Positions 26,862-37,600 of a stretch of DNA of 64,000 bases are shown piece by piece. The notes beneath the pieces are model-generated. The model was not told the origin of the DNA. It searched no databases and saw only the letters and a program-made list of their open reading frames with translations. Within the stretch, counting starts at the first letter, position 1, and each line of letters opens with the position of its first letter. The DNA lies in assembly GCA_949710005.1 (NCBI GenBank), contig OX453284.1, forward strand, positions 740,001 through 804,000. The letters run 5' to 3'. Source of the stretch: Ricordea florida. Its lineage: Eukaryota; Cnidaria; Anthozoa; Corallimorpharia; Ricordeidae. A program made the position numbers and the translations under genes.

Positions 26862-27416
26862 TCAATCTTCACCCCATAACTCTTTCAAAAAATTTAACTC
26901 CTCGATATCGATACACCAATCTAAATATCTACTTGGATGCCATGCTATAGGTATTAGTTCATCATACAAGTCTTTGTAGAATTTATTTTTATGTGATATT
27001 TTAAATCTATTTTCAGGTAAATAAATAATTATTGAATGAATAATTAAATCATTAATATCATCTATTTCTCTTTCATCATGATAATCTAAATAAAAATAAG
27101 AAACATATTCATTGTTTTTCCTATTAATTATATCATCGAAATATTTTTTACTCAATGAAAACCCTTTATCCAAATTTATTTTTTTAAATCCATTATAATA
27201 ATCCATATTATCATCCTTGGTAGTATTAAATCTAATATGATAATAAACCCACTGTTTAACATAATTTTCTATTCCTTCTTCTAGTTCTTTAATAAATCCT
27301 CTATTTTTTGAAATATATAGTAAAAAATCTTTATTACATGATTTAATAAAATCGTAAAAATTCATTCCTTTTTTAATATAATATTCAAAACGTAAATTAG
27401 TGGTTATTCCCTCCAT
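26862..27416 (-). CDS. AWHPxR-motif protein (184 aa)
   Basis: C-terminal AWHPSRYLDWCIDIEEL (~160-176) matches the 251-aa protein of element A. The N-terminal part is Tyr/Asn/Lys-rich and very AT-biased. No counterpart is present in element C. Role unknown; transcribed inward from the right end, opposite to the capsid block. Confidence 0.65.
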   Translation of the reverse strand: MEGITTNLRFEYYIKKGMNFYDFIKSCNKDFLLYISKNRGFIKELEEGIENYVKQWVYYHIRFNTTKDDNMDYYNGFKKINLDKGFSLSKKYFDDIINRKNNEYVSYFYLDYHDEREIDDINDLIIHSIIIYLPENRFKISHKNKFYKDLYDELIPIAWHPSRYLDWCIDIEELNFLKELWGED

Positions 27417-27510
27417 ATTTTTTTTATTTTATATTTTTATCTTTTAAATATCTATTTATATAAGTTTTTTTTGTTATGAAACCAAAATAAGGGTTACATA
27501 ACATAATTTT

Positions 27511-27942
27511 TCAACACTCTTTACAATGTGCCTTTTGTTTATTATGCACACATATTTGTGATCCTCCACATTCTTTACAAAAATTTCTTTGTTTGTTGTG
27601 TTCGCATAATTGATTTCCGTCGCATAATTTACAGTAAGACTTTCTTTTTCCATGAATACATATTTGAGTTCCAACACACTCTTTACATTGATACTTTCTT
27701 TTTCCATGAATACATATTTGTGATCCATCACATTCTTTACAAACATATTTTTTAATTCCATGTATACAAGTATAATTATACTTTATAATATCTTTTTTAA
27801 TTAACTTATCAATATCTAAATCTTTAAATTTTTCTATCTCTTTAATTAAATCATTTTTAATCATTTTAGACCTTCCTTTAATTTCAATCTCTTTAGCAAT
27901 ATGTTTAAGTTGAGCAACATTTAATTTTCGTAATTGATCCAT
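27511..27942 (-). CDS. SAP-like N-terminus fused to CxH/CxxC knuckle repeats (143 aa)
   Basis: Residues 1-40 (MDQLRKLNVAQLKHIAKEIE) form an SAP-like helix pair resembling the polymerase N-terminus; the first four codons lie within the inverted repeat. Then five ~19-residue units follow, each with C-x-H ... C-x-x-C (for example QICIHGKRKYQCKEC). These resemble Cys/His repeats seen in many large algal and amoebal DNA viruses. It likely binds zinc and nucleic acid. Homologue: 45888-46565 in C. Confidence 0.75.
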   Translation of the reverse strand: MDQLRKLNVAQLKHIAKEIEIKGRSKMIKNDLIKEIEKFKDLDIDKLIKKDIIKYNYTCIHGIKKYVCKECDGSQICIHGKRKYQCKECVGTQICIHGKRKSYCKLCDGNQLCEHNKQRNFCKECGGSQICVHNKQKAHCKEC

Positions 27943-28244
27943 TTTGTATACTATCTTTCTTCTTTTAAATAGTAATTTATTTCTATTTCAAAAATCGATT
28001 TTTTTTGTCTTAGGTACGGGTCCCTACATCAGATTCTCGTCATATTATAATAGTCTTTACATAGACTTCGTTTTGCATAGGTTTGATATTTGCTTGGTGA
28101 CTCACTGTTAAATTCTTGGTAAATTAAAAAATCGATTTTTTTGTCTTGGTTAAATTCTTGGTTAAATTCTTGGTAAATTCTTGGTAAATTCTTGGTAAAT
28201 TAAAAATCGATTTTTTGTCCTAGGAACGCAGATTTATACCTTCT
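27931..28244 (-). repeat. right terminal inverted repeat of element B (314 bp)
   Basis: Reverse complement of 13823-14136, ending ATACCTTCT, followed by the target duplication AAAGC at 28245-28249. It contains the same three ATCGAT-centred palindromes. Confidence 0.92.
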
Positions 28245-28956
28245 AAAGCATTTAAATTAATGTGTTAACAATGGGATGAGAAACTCTTAATTAAAAGAAA
28301 AAATAGCGGGAACAGTGTATCATATGAAGTAACTCAAGGCATTTGGAATTAAACTTCTTCCCCGGTGACAAAGTCACGTTCTCTCGTGCTGTTTCAAGAA
28401 AGTTGTGGGAATGATTGCTAAATGAGGACTTTCCAAGGCCAAAGAGAGAGAGAGAAAAAAAATGAAAATCGAGCTAGGATACGCAGTTATTTGAATCCGC
28501 CATCTTGTACTGCAATTTATGGTAGTCGCTTAGCTCTTTCTTAACAACGACAAAGGAGCCTGAATAAAACCAGGAGCCCATTATCAGGAGCGTGATTCTC
28601 CCATACTGGGTCTGGCCATCAGCACAGTCGCAAAAGTGTCTATTTTTAGATTTCCTTTTTCCGCGAAACAAACAAAGGGTGTTTTTTTCTGACCAATCAC
28701 AATGTGAGATTTTATCACGTCACTGGACAAAGTAACGTGCAAGAAAACGCTTTGTGGCTCACAGTGAATACTCATAAGACTGAAGGAGCTCAAGTCCATA
28801 ATATTGTTTCAGCTTCATGATTTTAACATTGATAATTCTAAGTATCATGCCAGTGCTCTGATGCCTTGGGAAATATATAACTTGGATTCATTTTTCACTT
28901 CCAGAGTGCATGTCATCTTTAGTCAGTGAGTATATAAATTTTTTTTTATATGGCAG
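28245..28956. other. host DNA between element B and NPC2 exon
   Basis: No gene recognised. It holds a GA-rich run near 28445 and, at its end, a poly-T tract that serves as the acceptor region of the NPC2 exon. I could not find an upstream NPC2 exon here. Confidence 0.5.
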
Positions 28957-29798
28957 AGGAAAATATCACAGTAGCCAAGACTGTTGTCCATGGTATCCTT
29001 AGCGGTATTTCTGTTCCATTTCCTGTGGATCAGCCTGATGCCTGTAAAGGTCAGGGACTTGACTGCCCATTGGTGACTGGCAAGACATACACATTTAAAA
29101 CAGTGCTTCCCATCAAGTCCATTTACCCAAAGGTCAGTAAATTAAATAGTCCGCAGAACAAGTATTGGCTTGGCAGTGTGCTATTTGATCACATGCAAGC
29201 TTAATAAAGAGGTGGGGAAGACTCAGTCTAACATGTAGCTTCTATCCTTAATGCAAAACTCTAAAATGTCCTTTCATTTGCAGTCACTTCAGACTGCAGT
29301 TTTTCATTTGCAGCTTAAGTTAGGTTAAAAAAGTGCTTCAGATTTGCATGCCATGCCTTTGCATATTCTCTTTAAGGTTACAGCTAAAATTTACAGGTCA
29401 GAGCAGGTTGAACTGGTCATGGATCACATTGCACCACAGTCCACTCATTGCTCCCCTAGCCCCCACCATAACAGATTCTTTGTACAAAATATGGAAAAAA
29501 AGGAGGCAAAAGCTTCTAGTTAATGGGTTGTTTTTAGCAGTTAATTATTACCTTTAATTTTGTTTTTGGCTGTAAGCTTTGACAGAAGCTCTTTAACCAT
29601 TACAGCAAAGTCCAGGTTATCCACTGGGATGAAACGTACAAATAATTTATATGTATTAATATTTAATAGGTTAATGAGTATCTTGAACCATTAATTTCAT
29701 TTTTTTTGCAGGTCAAAGTTGTTGTCAAGTGGGGGTTGCAAGATCAGAACGAGAATGATGTCTACTGTTGGGAATTGGTTGCCGAAATTGTTGACTAG
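28957..29798 (+). CDS. NPC2: NPC2-like sterol-binding protein, last two exons
   Basis: The exon at about 28957-29132 encodes VHGILSGISVPFPVDQPDAC...GLDCPLVTGKTYTFKTVLPI, ending IYPK with donor GTCAGT. The exon at 29712-29798 follows a poly-T/CAG acceptor and encodes VKVVVKWGLQDQNEND...CWELVAEIVD then TAG. The join is phase 0. These are the MD-2-related lipid-recognition (ML) domain sequences of Niemann-Pick C2, the secreted lysosomal protein that carries cholesterol. Upstream exons (signal peptide and first half of the ML domain) are not seen in the window; they may lie left of elements A and B. A possible polyadenylation signal, AATAAA, lies near 30027. Confidence 0.85.
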
Positions 29799-30083
29799 CA
29801 AAGTCCATGTTCAAGTAGAAACAACCCAGATTTGACAGACTTAATAACTCATAATTTAAAATTTTACTCATAATTTGAATGTAATATCAAAAGACAATTT
29901 TATTCTATTTTTAAAGCAATACAGAAAGCATGTTTTAACTAATGATTGAAGAAACAATTCTAAGCAGCAGAAGTTGTCATTTTATAGAAAGAGTGCACTT
30001 CTTTCATTAAAGTCAAGGACATGTTTAATAAAGCTCAAATTTTAGAGTGTTAATTGTTGCATTTGTTGTGCATCTCTCTAATC

Positions 30084-30087
<4 letters not shown>

Positions 30088-30127
<40 letters not shown>
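30088..30127. repeat. (AAT)n microsatellite
   Basis: About 13 uninterrupted trinucleotide units in host DNA downstream of NPC2. Confidence 0.95.
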
Positions 30128-30130
<3 letters not shown>

Positions 30131-30436
30131 GCATTTATTTAAACACAATTAAGAATCCAGCAAAGCTGATGTGGTCGTATACATAGCCATGAAACTAATC
30201 ACAATACTAACATAAAAATTCTATCTACCTACAACAATACGAAATTCTGTACAAAACATCACTGTAATGTATGTGGCTTAAAAGTATCAATGCCATGAAT
30301 TGATTTCACTTGGTTTTCCAGGGAATTCCAGCAAATAATTGACTTATATGAGCATGATTTCCTGACCATATCGGTCATAGGTCTGGGTAACTTACAGGTC
30401 ATTTTCCTTCTGAGGTCATAACTACTTACATATTTT

Positions 30437-30570
30437 GGAATGATTTCCGCACAGGTCCCTACTTCATTATGCATGCTGTAGCCGTACAAGAAATGTTTGC
30501 ACGCGTACTTCCCAAGACAATTCAACTACAGAATGCATAATGAAGTAGGGACCTGTGTGGAAATCATCCC
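30437..30570. mobile_element. MITE family 1, copy 1
   Basis: Short foldback with arms GGAATGATTTCC...CCCTACTTCATTATGCATGC and the inverse, around a centre with GAAATGTTTGCACGCG. Related copies lie at 36250, 41021 and 41643. Confidence 0.8.
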
Positions 30571-30650
30571 ATATTTTTCAAAAAGACAATTCATAGGACA
30601 TGGCAAAAGATGATAATAAGCCTGATGTGCTAAAATTAGTCTCATAATCT

Positions 30651-30791
30651 GGCTCATCCTCGGTGTAAAAACCTGTTACGCTCACGAGTGACGTAGAACA
30701 AAGGAAACAAATGAGACAAAACAATAGACTAGGAAAATAATAGTGAAATAACAAAGAAAAACTTCACAGGTTTTTACACCGAGGATGACCC
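30651..30791. mobile_element. MITE-like foldback (~140 bp)
   Basis: Inverted arms of about 24 bp (CATCCTCGGTGTAAAAACCTGT and complement) flank ~90 bp without a gene. The arms are almost perfect. Confidence 0.7.
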
Positions 30792-30867
30792 CATAATCTC
30801 TAAGGTATTCCATTATGCAGTGGCAAGAACCACCTTGCCCAGCGTATACCAGTCTAAGTTAGATATA

Positions 30868-31791
30868 CAGTCGAAGCTCTCCTTGCGACCACTCTCGTAA
30901 GCGACCAGCTCTAGTTACGACCAACGTTGTGAAATCCCGTTTGAATTATCACTCAAACTCTGTAATTAAAAGCTCTCGTAAGCGACCGCTCCCGTAGGCG
31001 ACCGCGACCACTTTTGGGAATTATCAACTGGTCTTTTCCCTTGTCTTTAAGCTCTGGTAAGCGACCACGCAAAGACTCTAATTCGTATTAGTCAACGCTT
31101 AATAAGATTACAGTACTTGATCAATTTGATCTTCCTTTGAAGACTCCAGAGGTCAATTCTGTAAAGGGAGCACTCGGTCTTGTTAATAAGTTGGCGGAGT
31201 TTTCTGATTGGCAGGGCAACGAAGAACTGTGTTAAGCCGTTGCATGCGTTAAAGATGTCTTGGTGGATTCACAACTCCATTCATTGAAACAATCATTGTT
31301 CAAGAACTTTTTTATTAAGTCTTATCAGGAGCCCATGGTCTTCTAAGACTTAGATTAAAATACTGTTCTCTGAACCGTTGCTGTTTTACTTTTTTATATA
31401 TAGAACTGATATATGATGTCATGATTGCGCCTCATTACTGTAGTGACCTGTAGTAGTTCATTTGCACTTTGTGGCAGCTGTTGTGATACGCACTGTAATC
31501 ATCTGAAGAAGAAATAAGAAGTTTTTAATCTCTGTGGATGCGTGAACTATACCTTCGCAAACCTTTTCTACGACAGGCAATAACTAAATATTATCTACAA
31601 TACTATACTATACAACACTATTAATACTCATTTACATATCCTAACCTTTATACTAAAAGCTCTCGTAAGCGAGCAGCCTCTATTGTTTTAGGGCGTGGTC
31701 GCTTACGAGAGCCCATTCTTGTAAGCGACCAGCTCTAGTTACGACCACTTTTTCGAATTCCCGAGGTGGTCGCTTACGAGAGCGTCGACTG
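30868..31791. mobile_element. non-autonomous Tigger/pogo-type element
   Basis: Begins CAGTCGAAGCTCTC and ends GAGCGTCGACTG, flanked by TA on both sides (30866-30867 and 31792-31793), as expected for the Tc1/mariner-pogo superfamily. Ends are built of repeated CTCGTAAGCGACCA-type units in both orientations. No transposase remains. Confidence 0.75.
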
Positions 31792-32460
31792 TAATTATTT
31801 TTGCCGCTCTGACATGTATACCGGTAGATTCCAAATTTGAGAAAAGTACTTGGCCACAAGAGCCCCAAACTAACATACAATGGGTTATGGGGTCAACTGA
31901 CGTCCCTAACCATTAAAATGGTGCTTAACCAAATAAAAAATTTATTATCATAAAAAAAAATCCAAAAACATAAATTACCCCATTGGGCTACTCGTGTAGC
32001 TCGACAATCACAGCTCATGGATGATGCAATAAAACAATCCATTTTACTTAACATGCTCATTTTGTCTACCCTTCTCATGCCACACTGCACCAAGGGCCCC
32101 CATGTTTGCTTGCCACATGTTCTGCTGTGATGCTGCAGTGTGGACTTCTTTCCTGGATGTCTATCCATATGCCATAATCACATTTTCAACTTTCTCTGCC
32201 AGGTAGACTTAGGTTGTGTCTGTTTCCCTTCTGGTTTCCATTCAAGGGTGGCCAAGCAATGGCTAAAGATGGAAAGTCAACTACAGAACTTAACCTCATT
32301 GAAAATGCGAAAATTGCTAATGGAAGGAAATGAATAGATAAATAAATGCAACTCAGTACCTAGTGCCATTTTCAACTCTTGAAAGCTGTATAACAGGTTT
32401 AATTAAATTCTTGTAAGCTTTGAGTACTTATGACAGCCCTGCGCAGTGTAAGATATAGCA

Positions 32461-33569
32461 TATAATTACTGATCGTCGTCCAAACCCATTGTTTTCTGTC
32501 TGCATTATATCATCGAATGCCGAGAGAAAAAAAATGCAAACCAAGTGTGTGAGAAAAACGGGTGCGGTCTTTTTTGGTAGCAGGGAAATTATCAGGGGTA
32601 ATCTTACACGTGCTAAATCGACACGCAGCATTATTAAAACACGCAGCATTATTAAACCTATAACAAGCTGCATTATTAAAAATAATGCTGCGTGTTTTGG
32701 TTTTAATAATGCAGCATGCTTTACATCCGTATATCCACTGCTGAAGCACTTCCTCGTCTCTCGCCATTCTTTAAAGATATTCAGCGCCCAATTCTACTTC
32801 CTTCGACTAGCATCGGAACTGTCTTCAAACCTCCGACATTCGTCAGATGAGATTGGCGCACGAAATCTTTCACTCCCTAGTAACAACAAGAGAAAATGAG
32901 GTAACAACCAATACTCCTCGTTACACAAACAATTAGGACTGAAAATATTTAGAAAAGTACATGACTATCTGTCTCACTAGAAAACGAACTAACCAAAGTC
33001 AAGAACATTTGTGTCCATATCCGCTTCTAATACTTTAATGAATAAAATTATTATCCTCTGATCATTTTCTGTGCCCTTCACTCGTCGACACACCCATTCC
33101 CGAACAACAATTACAACATCGGGTTACACACTACTAAGGAAAACCAAAAGAACTGTAACGACTGAGAAAGTACTTACCATCTCATTCATCCGACTTAATA
33201 GTAAACGTTGACTGCGTAAGACACAATTCTTCTTCAGAACTGCTTTCGCAGAAGTTTTCCGCCATCATTCCAAACAACGAGTTGACTTTCAGAAAGAACT
33301 GTGTTTGTCGAGCAATATGCAAATTGAATCTACCTTGACAAACAAACAGTCAATAACTCGTTTCTGGTTGCATTTTTCACACGTACATGTCAAGTTATGC
33401 TCATGAAAACAATAGCTAATGTGGCAGTTACCTTGAATAAAAAGTATCGATTGAACGCCATGAATTGTTTAACTTATTGTTTTCCACAGAAATACAAAAG
33501 GAGGGTGACATTCGATGATATAGTTGCAGACAGAAAACAATGGGTTTGGACGACGATCAGTAATTATAA
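32461..33569. mobile_element. foldback element with 60-bp arms
   Basis: Arms 32461-32520 and 33510-33569 are near-perfect inverted copies (ATTACTGATCGTCGTCCAAA and onward). Inside lie repeated GCAGCATTATTAAA blocks in both orientations (32620-32715). No transposase is seen. Confidence 0.7.
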
Positions 33570-33579
33570 TAGATAATTA

Positions 33580-33690
33580 CTTCGGCTCGCAGCATTATTG
33601 GATATAATGCAGACAGCTTCGGCCTGCGGCCTCAGCTGCCTGCATTATATCCAATAATGCTGCTCGCCTCAGTAATTATCTATTACTTAA
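33580..33690. repeat. long hairpin palindrome next to the foldback
   Basis: GCAGCATTATTGGATATAAT... and its complement form a ~50-bp stem with a GC-rich loop. The outer arms contain TAATTATCTAT. Its core GCAGCATTATT matches the repeats inside the neighbouring foldback. Confidence 0.7.
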
Positions 33691-34601
33691 TAGGAACTTT
33701 TCTGGTCACAGAATGGTAGGATCCAAAATGTATTTTATAAAGACTAATTTCCTGAAAAGTGCATGGACTGTGATAACATCTGTATAAATTACTCATTATC
33801 CAGGAGACCGATCAAAGTCTCCCCTGTGATATTTCTTTTTTGTTTCCAACATTTTTGTTCTTCTGATGATTTCTTTCTTTGTTTTGAATCACTTGCAAGA
33901 ATCATGCTCTTTTATGACCAGTAAGGGTGCCCAAAACCTTTCTCACTTTGCAGCCCCAGAAACAAAGCTATTATGCCAGCTAGGTCAATAACGTCCGTGT
34001 AACACTGATGTTGGTTTACTTGAAACCAAGGCAAGATAGTAATTTGTGACATCTTAAGGTTGACTTGTAATTAAGCAAATTGATGCAACAGAGTTTGTAA
34101 ATCCTTGTGTATAGCTCCAGGCTCAGGTTATCTTTTTTTCTGTCTGGTTTACAGAGACACATTAATGTGTCCATGCATATTTGATACATCTGTTTGAACA
34201 AAATAGCTTAGAAGTAGAAATAAAAATGTAGACACATGGTGAGTCTTAAACAATTGCCAAAATAATAATTAAGGTCTCCAATTTGTGTTTTTTATCCATT
34301 GTTTGAGATGTGATAATGGAATTTCTAAGAAGAAAAAGACCAAACATTAACTCAGTATAATCTAATGATCTTTATTTTGTTTGACTCCAAGCAACCTGGA
34401 GGGTGAATGATTTATTAATCAACATTTAGAGTTATTAATTCATAGCCAATGCACAAGAACAGTTTGTATAATGAAACTCCACATCTTGGTTTATAGCATG
34501 CACCATGTCTGATTCAGGCTTTCACTAAACTTGGAGGCATCCATGTAGCACTCTTGGCTAGCTACTAGGTACCCGACAGTAGAAAGATATGTCACTGCAT
34601 A

Positions 34602-37600
34602 TCAGCGTGCCCATTCTGTATGAGGCATTATTTGGGGAGGCAGAGTTGCAGACATGACTGCATTTTCACACAAACTACACATCCAATGACCTGGAAAAAA
34701 AAGTCAGATTAAATGCCACAAAATTTTCATATAACCTTTATATTTACCTATGTGGTTGATGTGTAGTTTAATAAATGAGCAGATATAATGAGACTCATTA
34801 AACATATATTTCCTTTGTATTTCCTTATTAATTATTAATGCATTTTTGAATAATTTATTTAAGCATTAAACCGTAGTTTCTTTGGGTTTACTGGCAAAAT
34901 AAACAATGAAGGATGTTGGGAGAACACACGAAGAGCTTGTAAATCACAAGCTGCAGGCAAGTCGTTTACAAACCCTTTCAAGTGTTCTCCCAACTTCCCA
35001 AGTGGTTTATTACACCAGTAAACCCATAGAAATTGTGGTTTATTGCTTTAAATGAAAACAGAATATGTTTCTCTTTTCTACGGGTTTACTGGCACAATAA
35101 CCCATAAGTCTTCGACCAATCAGTGCATGTATAGTGTCTGAGTAATTTTATAATTTATAATATCTGGTTACTTTTCTGCTCTCATTATCTACTTTGAGGT
35201 CAACCCCCAATACATAATCTGCAAAGTTAGACTTATTTTTGGTAAAATTCCATGGATATGTGAAACTACAATTTTTGCTTTGCAGTTAAAAGGCTCCCCC
35301 CCCCCAATTATTTTTCACTAAAGCCAAGTTGTCAGTGTTGCACTGTATTCTGGAATGGTTATAATTTACTCTACCTGTAACAATGTTCTGATAACTGACT
35401 TTTTAAAATCCTTTCACAGTTACAAGTCACACTTACTTGCAAGTCACTAAATCGTCAAATTATAATTAGATGGGGGGGGGGGGGGAGGAATTAGCTAACA
35501 TCATAATGCAACAAGGCAATGTCACAAAACATAAACCACTGGAGAGAAATTTTGATTAATGATTGAGAACAATAAAAAGTAGTCTTATTACTGTATATAA
35601 ACACCAGTGAAATACCAGGTGAGCTTTTGTGTGCTACCTAACATGATATCTTCACATGTGAAAATAAATCATATATGTTATTTTCACGTGCCAAAACACT
35701 GCATTGTCAAGGTAACATAAACCCCCCTTCAACCCTTTACCCTCTAAGAGCGACTTTACAGATTTTACTCTGGCTAATGCCAGACGATTTTACTCGTCAC
35801 AGGGAGACCCTTAGGGCTTAAAGGGTTCAAATAATGTGAAATATGTTTTAACACTAGAAAATGAATTTCATATCCCTGTACAGTCATGTAATATTCTCTG
35901 CTCTCTCTACCAGTATTACTTTACTATAACAATTAAAAAAATTATTATTATTATTATTCCTGCTATTATTTTAATGTCAACCATACTCTGTAATTGACAA
36001 ATGCACAGTAATACAGTTACTGTATTTACCTTCTGGTGGGTTTTTCATGGGTGGCTTTAGACAATACATGTGATACCCTCTGTCACAATCATCACAAAAC
36101 AGCAGTTGGTCCTATAGAAAAAAAAAAGAACTAATGTTAAAAAAATCTTGAACCTAACAAGCAAACTTAAGCATTGGTGATACATGTAGAGTATGCGAGG
36201 TCCTGAAAGACTGGTCTTTTGCCATCACAAGGTTTAATAGATTGCAGGGTAAGATTTCCGCACAGGTCCCTACTTCATTATGCATGCTGTAGCCATACAA
36301 GAAATGTTTGCACGCGCACTTCCCAAGACAATTCAACTAAAGCATGCATAATGAAGTAGGGACCTGTGCGGAAATCATTCCGGTTGCAGTTTAGAATTAA
36401 TTATCACTGTAACAGCGATAGGTTTGTACTGAGCTCGAATCATCAAGGACCACAACGACCATACAATAAGTGGCGACTTTAATTGATAATCGAACACGTA
36501 AGAACTGAAATAAAAGTACGTAATTATACTGAAATAACAGAGAATAGAGTTGCATAACAATAGAAATCACTAAGCTATAAAATCACAGCCAAAGGCCAAC
36601 CAAATAATCAAAAACAATCGCAGTACATAAATCGGTTATGAAAACACAAACCTCTATGCCAATCCTGGGGCAATCGAAACTTTAAACTAGGCTCCAGATG
36701 GATAATAGTGAGCTTGTAAACGTTTGCGACTAGACAAAAAACCAGGAGGCGACCCGATTCACTCCGACTGCGCATGTCTAATGTGCAAGAGAGTTCGTCA
36801 CGCAAACTAGTAACGCAATACGCTAACAATCACATTGAAACTGCAAGGGTGAAATCTCGTCAATAAATGGGCAGTCAACCTTGTAGCTTTTTAAGCAAAA
36901 GTAGTAACTACTCAATTAAGCCAATAGAGTGAAGACATGGTAGTGTAGTGGTTAGCATGCCAGACTTCCATGCAGGAGCTCCCAAGTTCAAGCCCTGGTA
37001 GTGGAACTGTGTTGTTTCCTTGGACAAGAAACTTTAATCCCACACTGTCTCTCTCTCCACCCAGTTGTATAATTGGGTACCAGCAATATAATGCTGGGGA
37101 TAACCCTGCATTGGACTAGCATCCCTTCCAGGTGGGAGTAATAATACTCCTAGGTGCTTCATGCTACATACACTGAGATAAGCTCCAACTCTAAGGTTAA
37201 AGGCTTTAACCCTTTAAGCCCTAAGAGTGACTTTATTGATTTTACTCTGGCTAATGCCAGAAGATTTTACTCGTCACGGGGAGACCCATTGGGGCTTAAA
37301 GGGTAAAGGCACGTGTGTGCCTTTACTTTAGCCCAATAGGTCTACACAGAGTCAATGTCCACGCTGAAAAGAGCAAATAAGTTGACAAAATTCCACAAAG
37401 CACAGTTTTCCAAAAAATGCAATCCGGTCAAACAACAGTATCTGAAACTGGCCAGCATCTTAAACTGAAACCATTTTCCCTTACCCTAGTCTCTCAGTCC
37501 TTTACCACATTTAACCCTTTAGGCCCTATGGGGTCTCCCTGTAACAAGTAAAATTGTCTGGCGTTAGCCAGAGTAAAATCTATAAAGTCACTCTTAGGGT

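Larger units (their letters stand above)
13823..28244. mobile_element. Maverick/Polinton-like element B, complete ends (14.4 kb)
   Basis: The element starts AGAAGGTATAAATCTGCG and ends with the reverse complement. It is flanked by the direct duplication AAAGC (13818-13822 and 28245-28249). It carries polymerase, integrase, capsid, ATPase (one stop), six or seven small capsid-block genes, a 545-aa structural candidate and two genes entering from the right end. Composition is strongly AT-rich. The terminal repeats look essentially identical by eye, implying a fairly recent insertion. Confidence 0.92.

Noticed and set aside
27528-27755. Open frame opposite the Cys/His-knuckle gene (and 45997-46494 in C)
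   Set aside because: Antisense reading of the repeat units; the sense strand gives ordered C-x-H/C-x-x-C motifs.
32489-32899. 136-aa plus-strand frame in the foldback region
   Set aside because: Made of GCAGCATTATTAAA repeats; an opposite frame of similar length exists and no domain is recognised.
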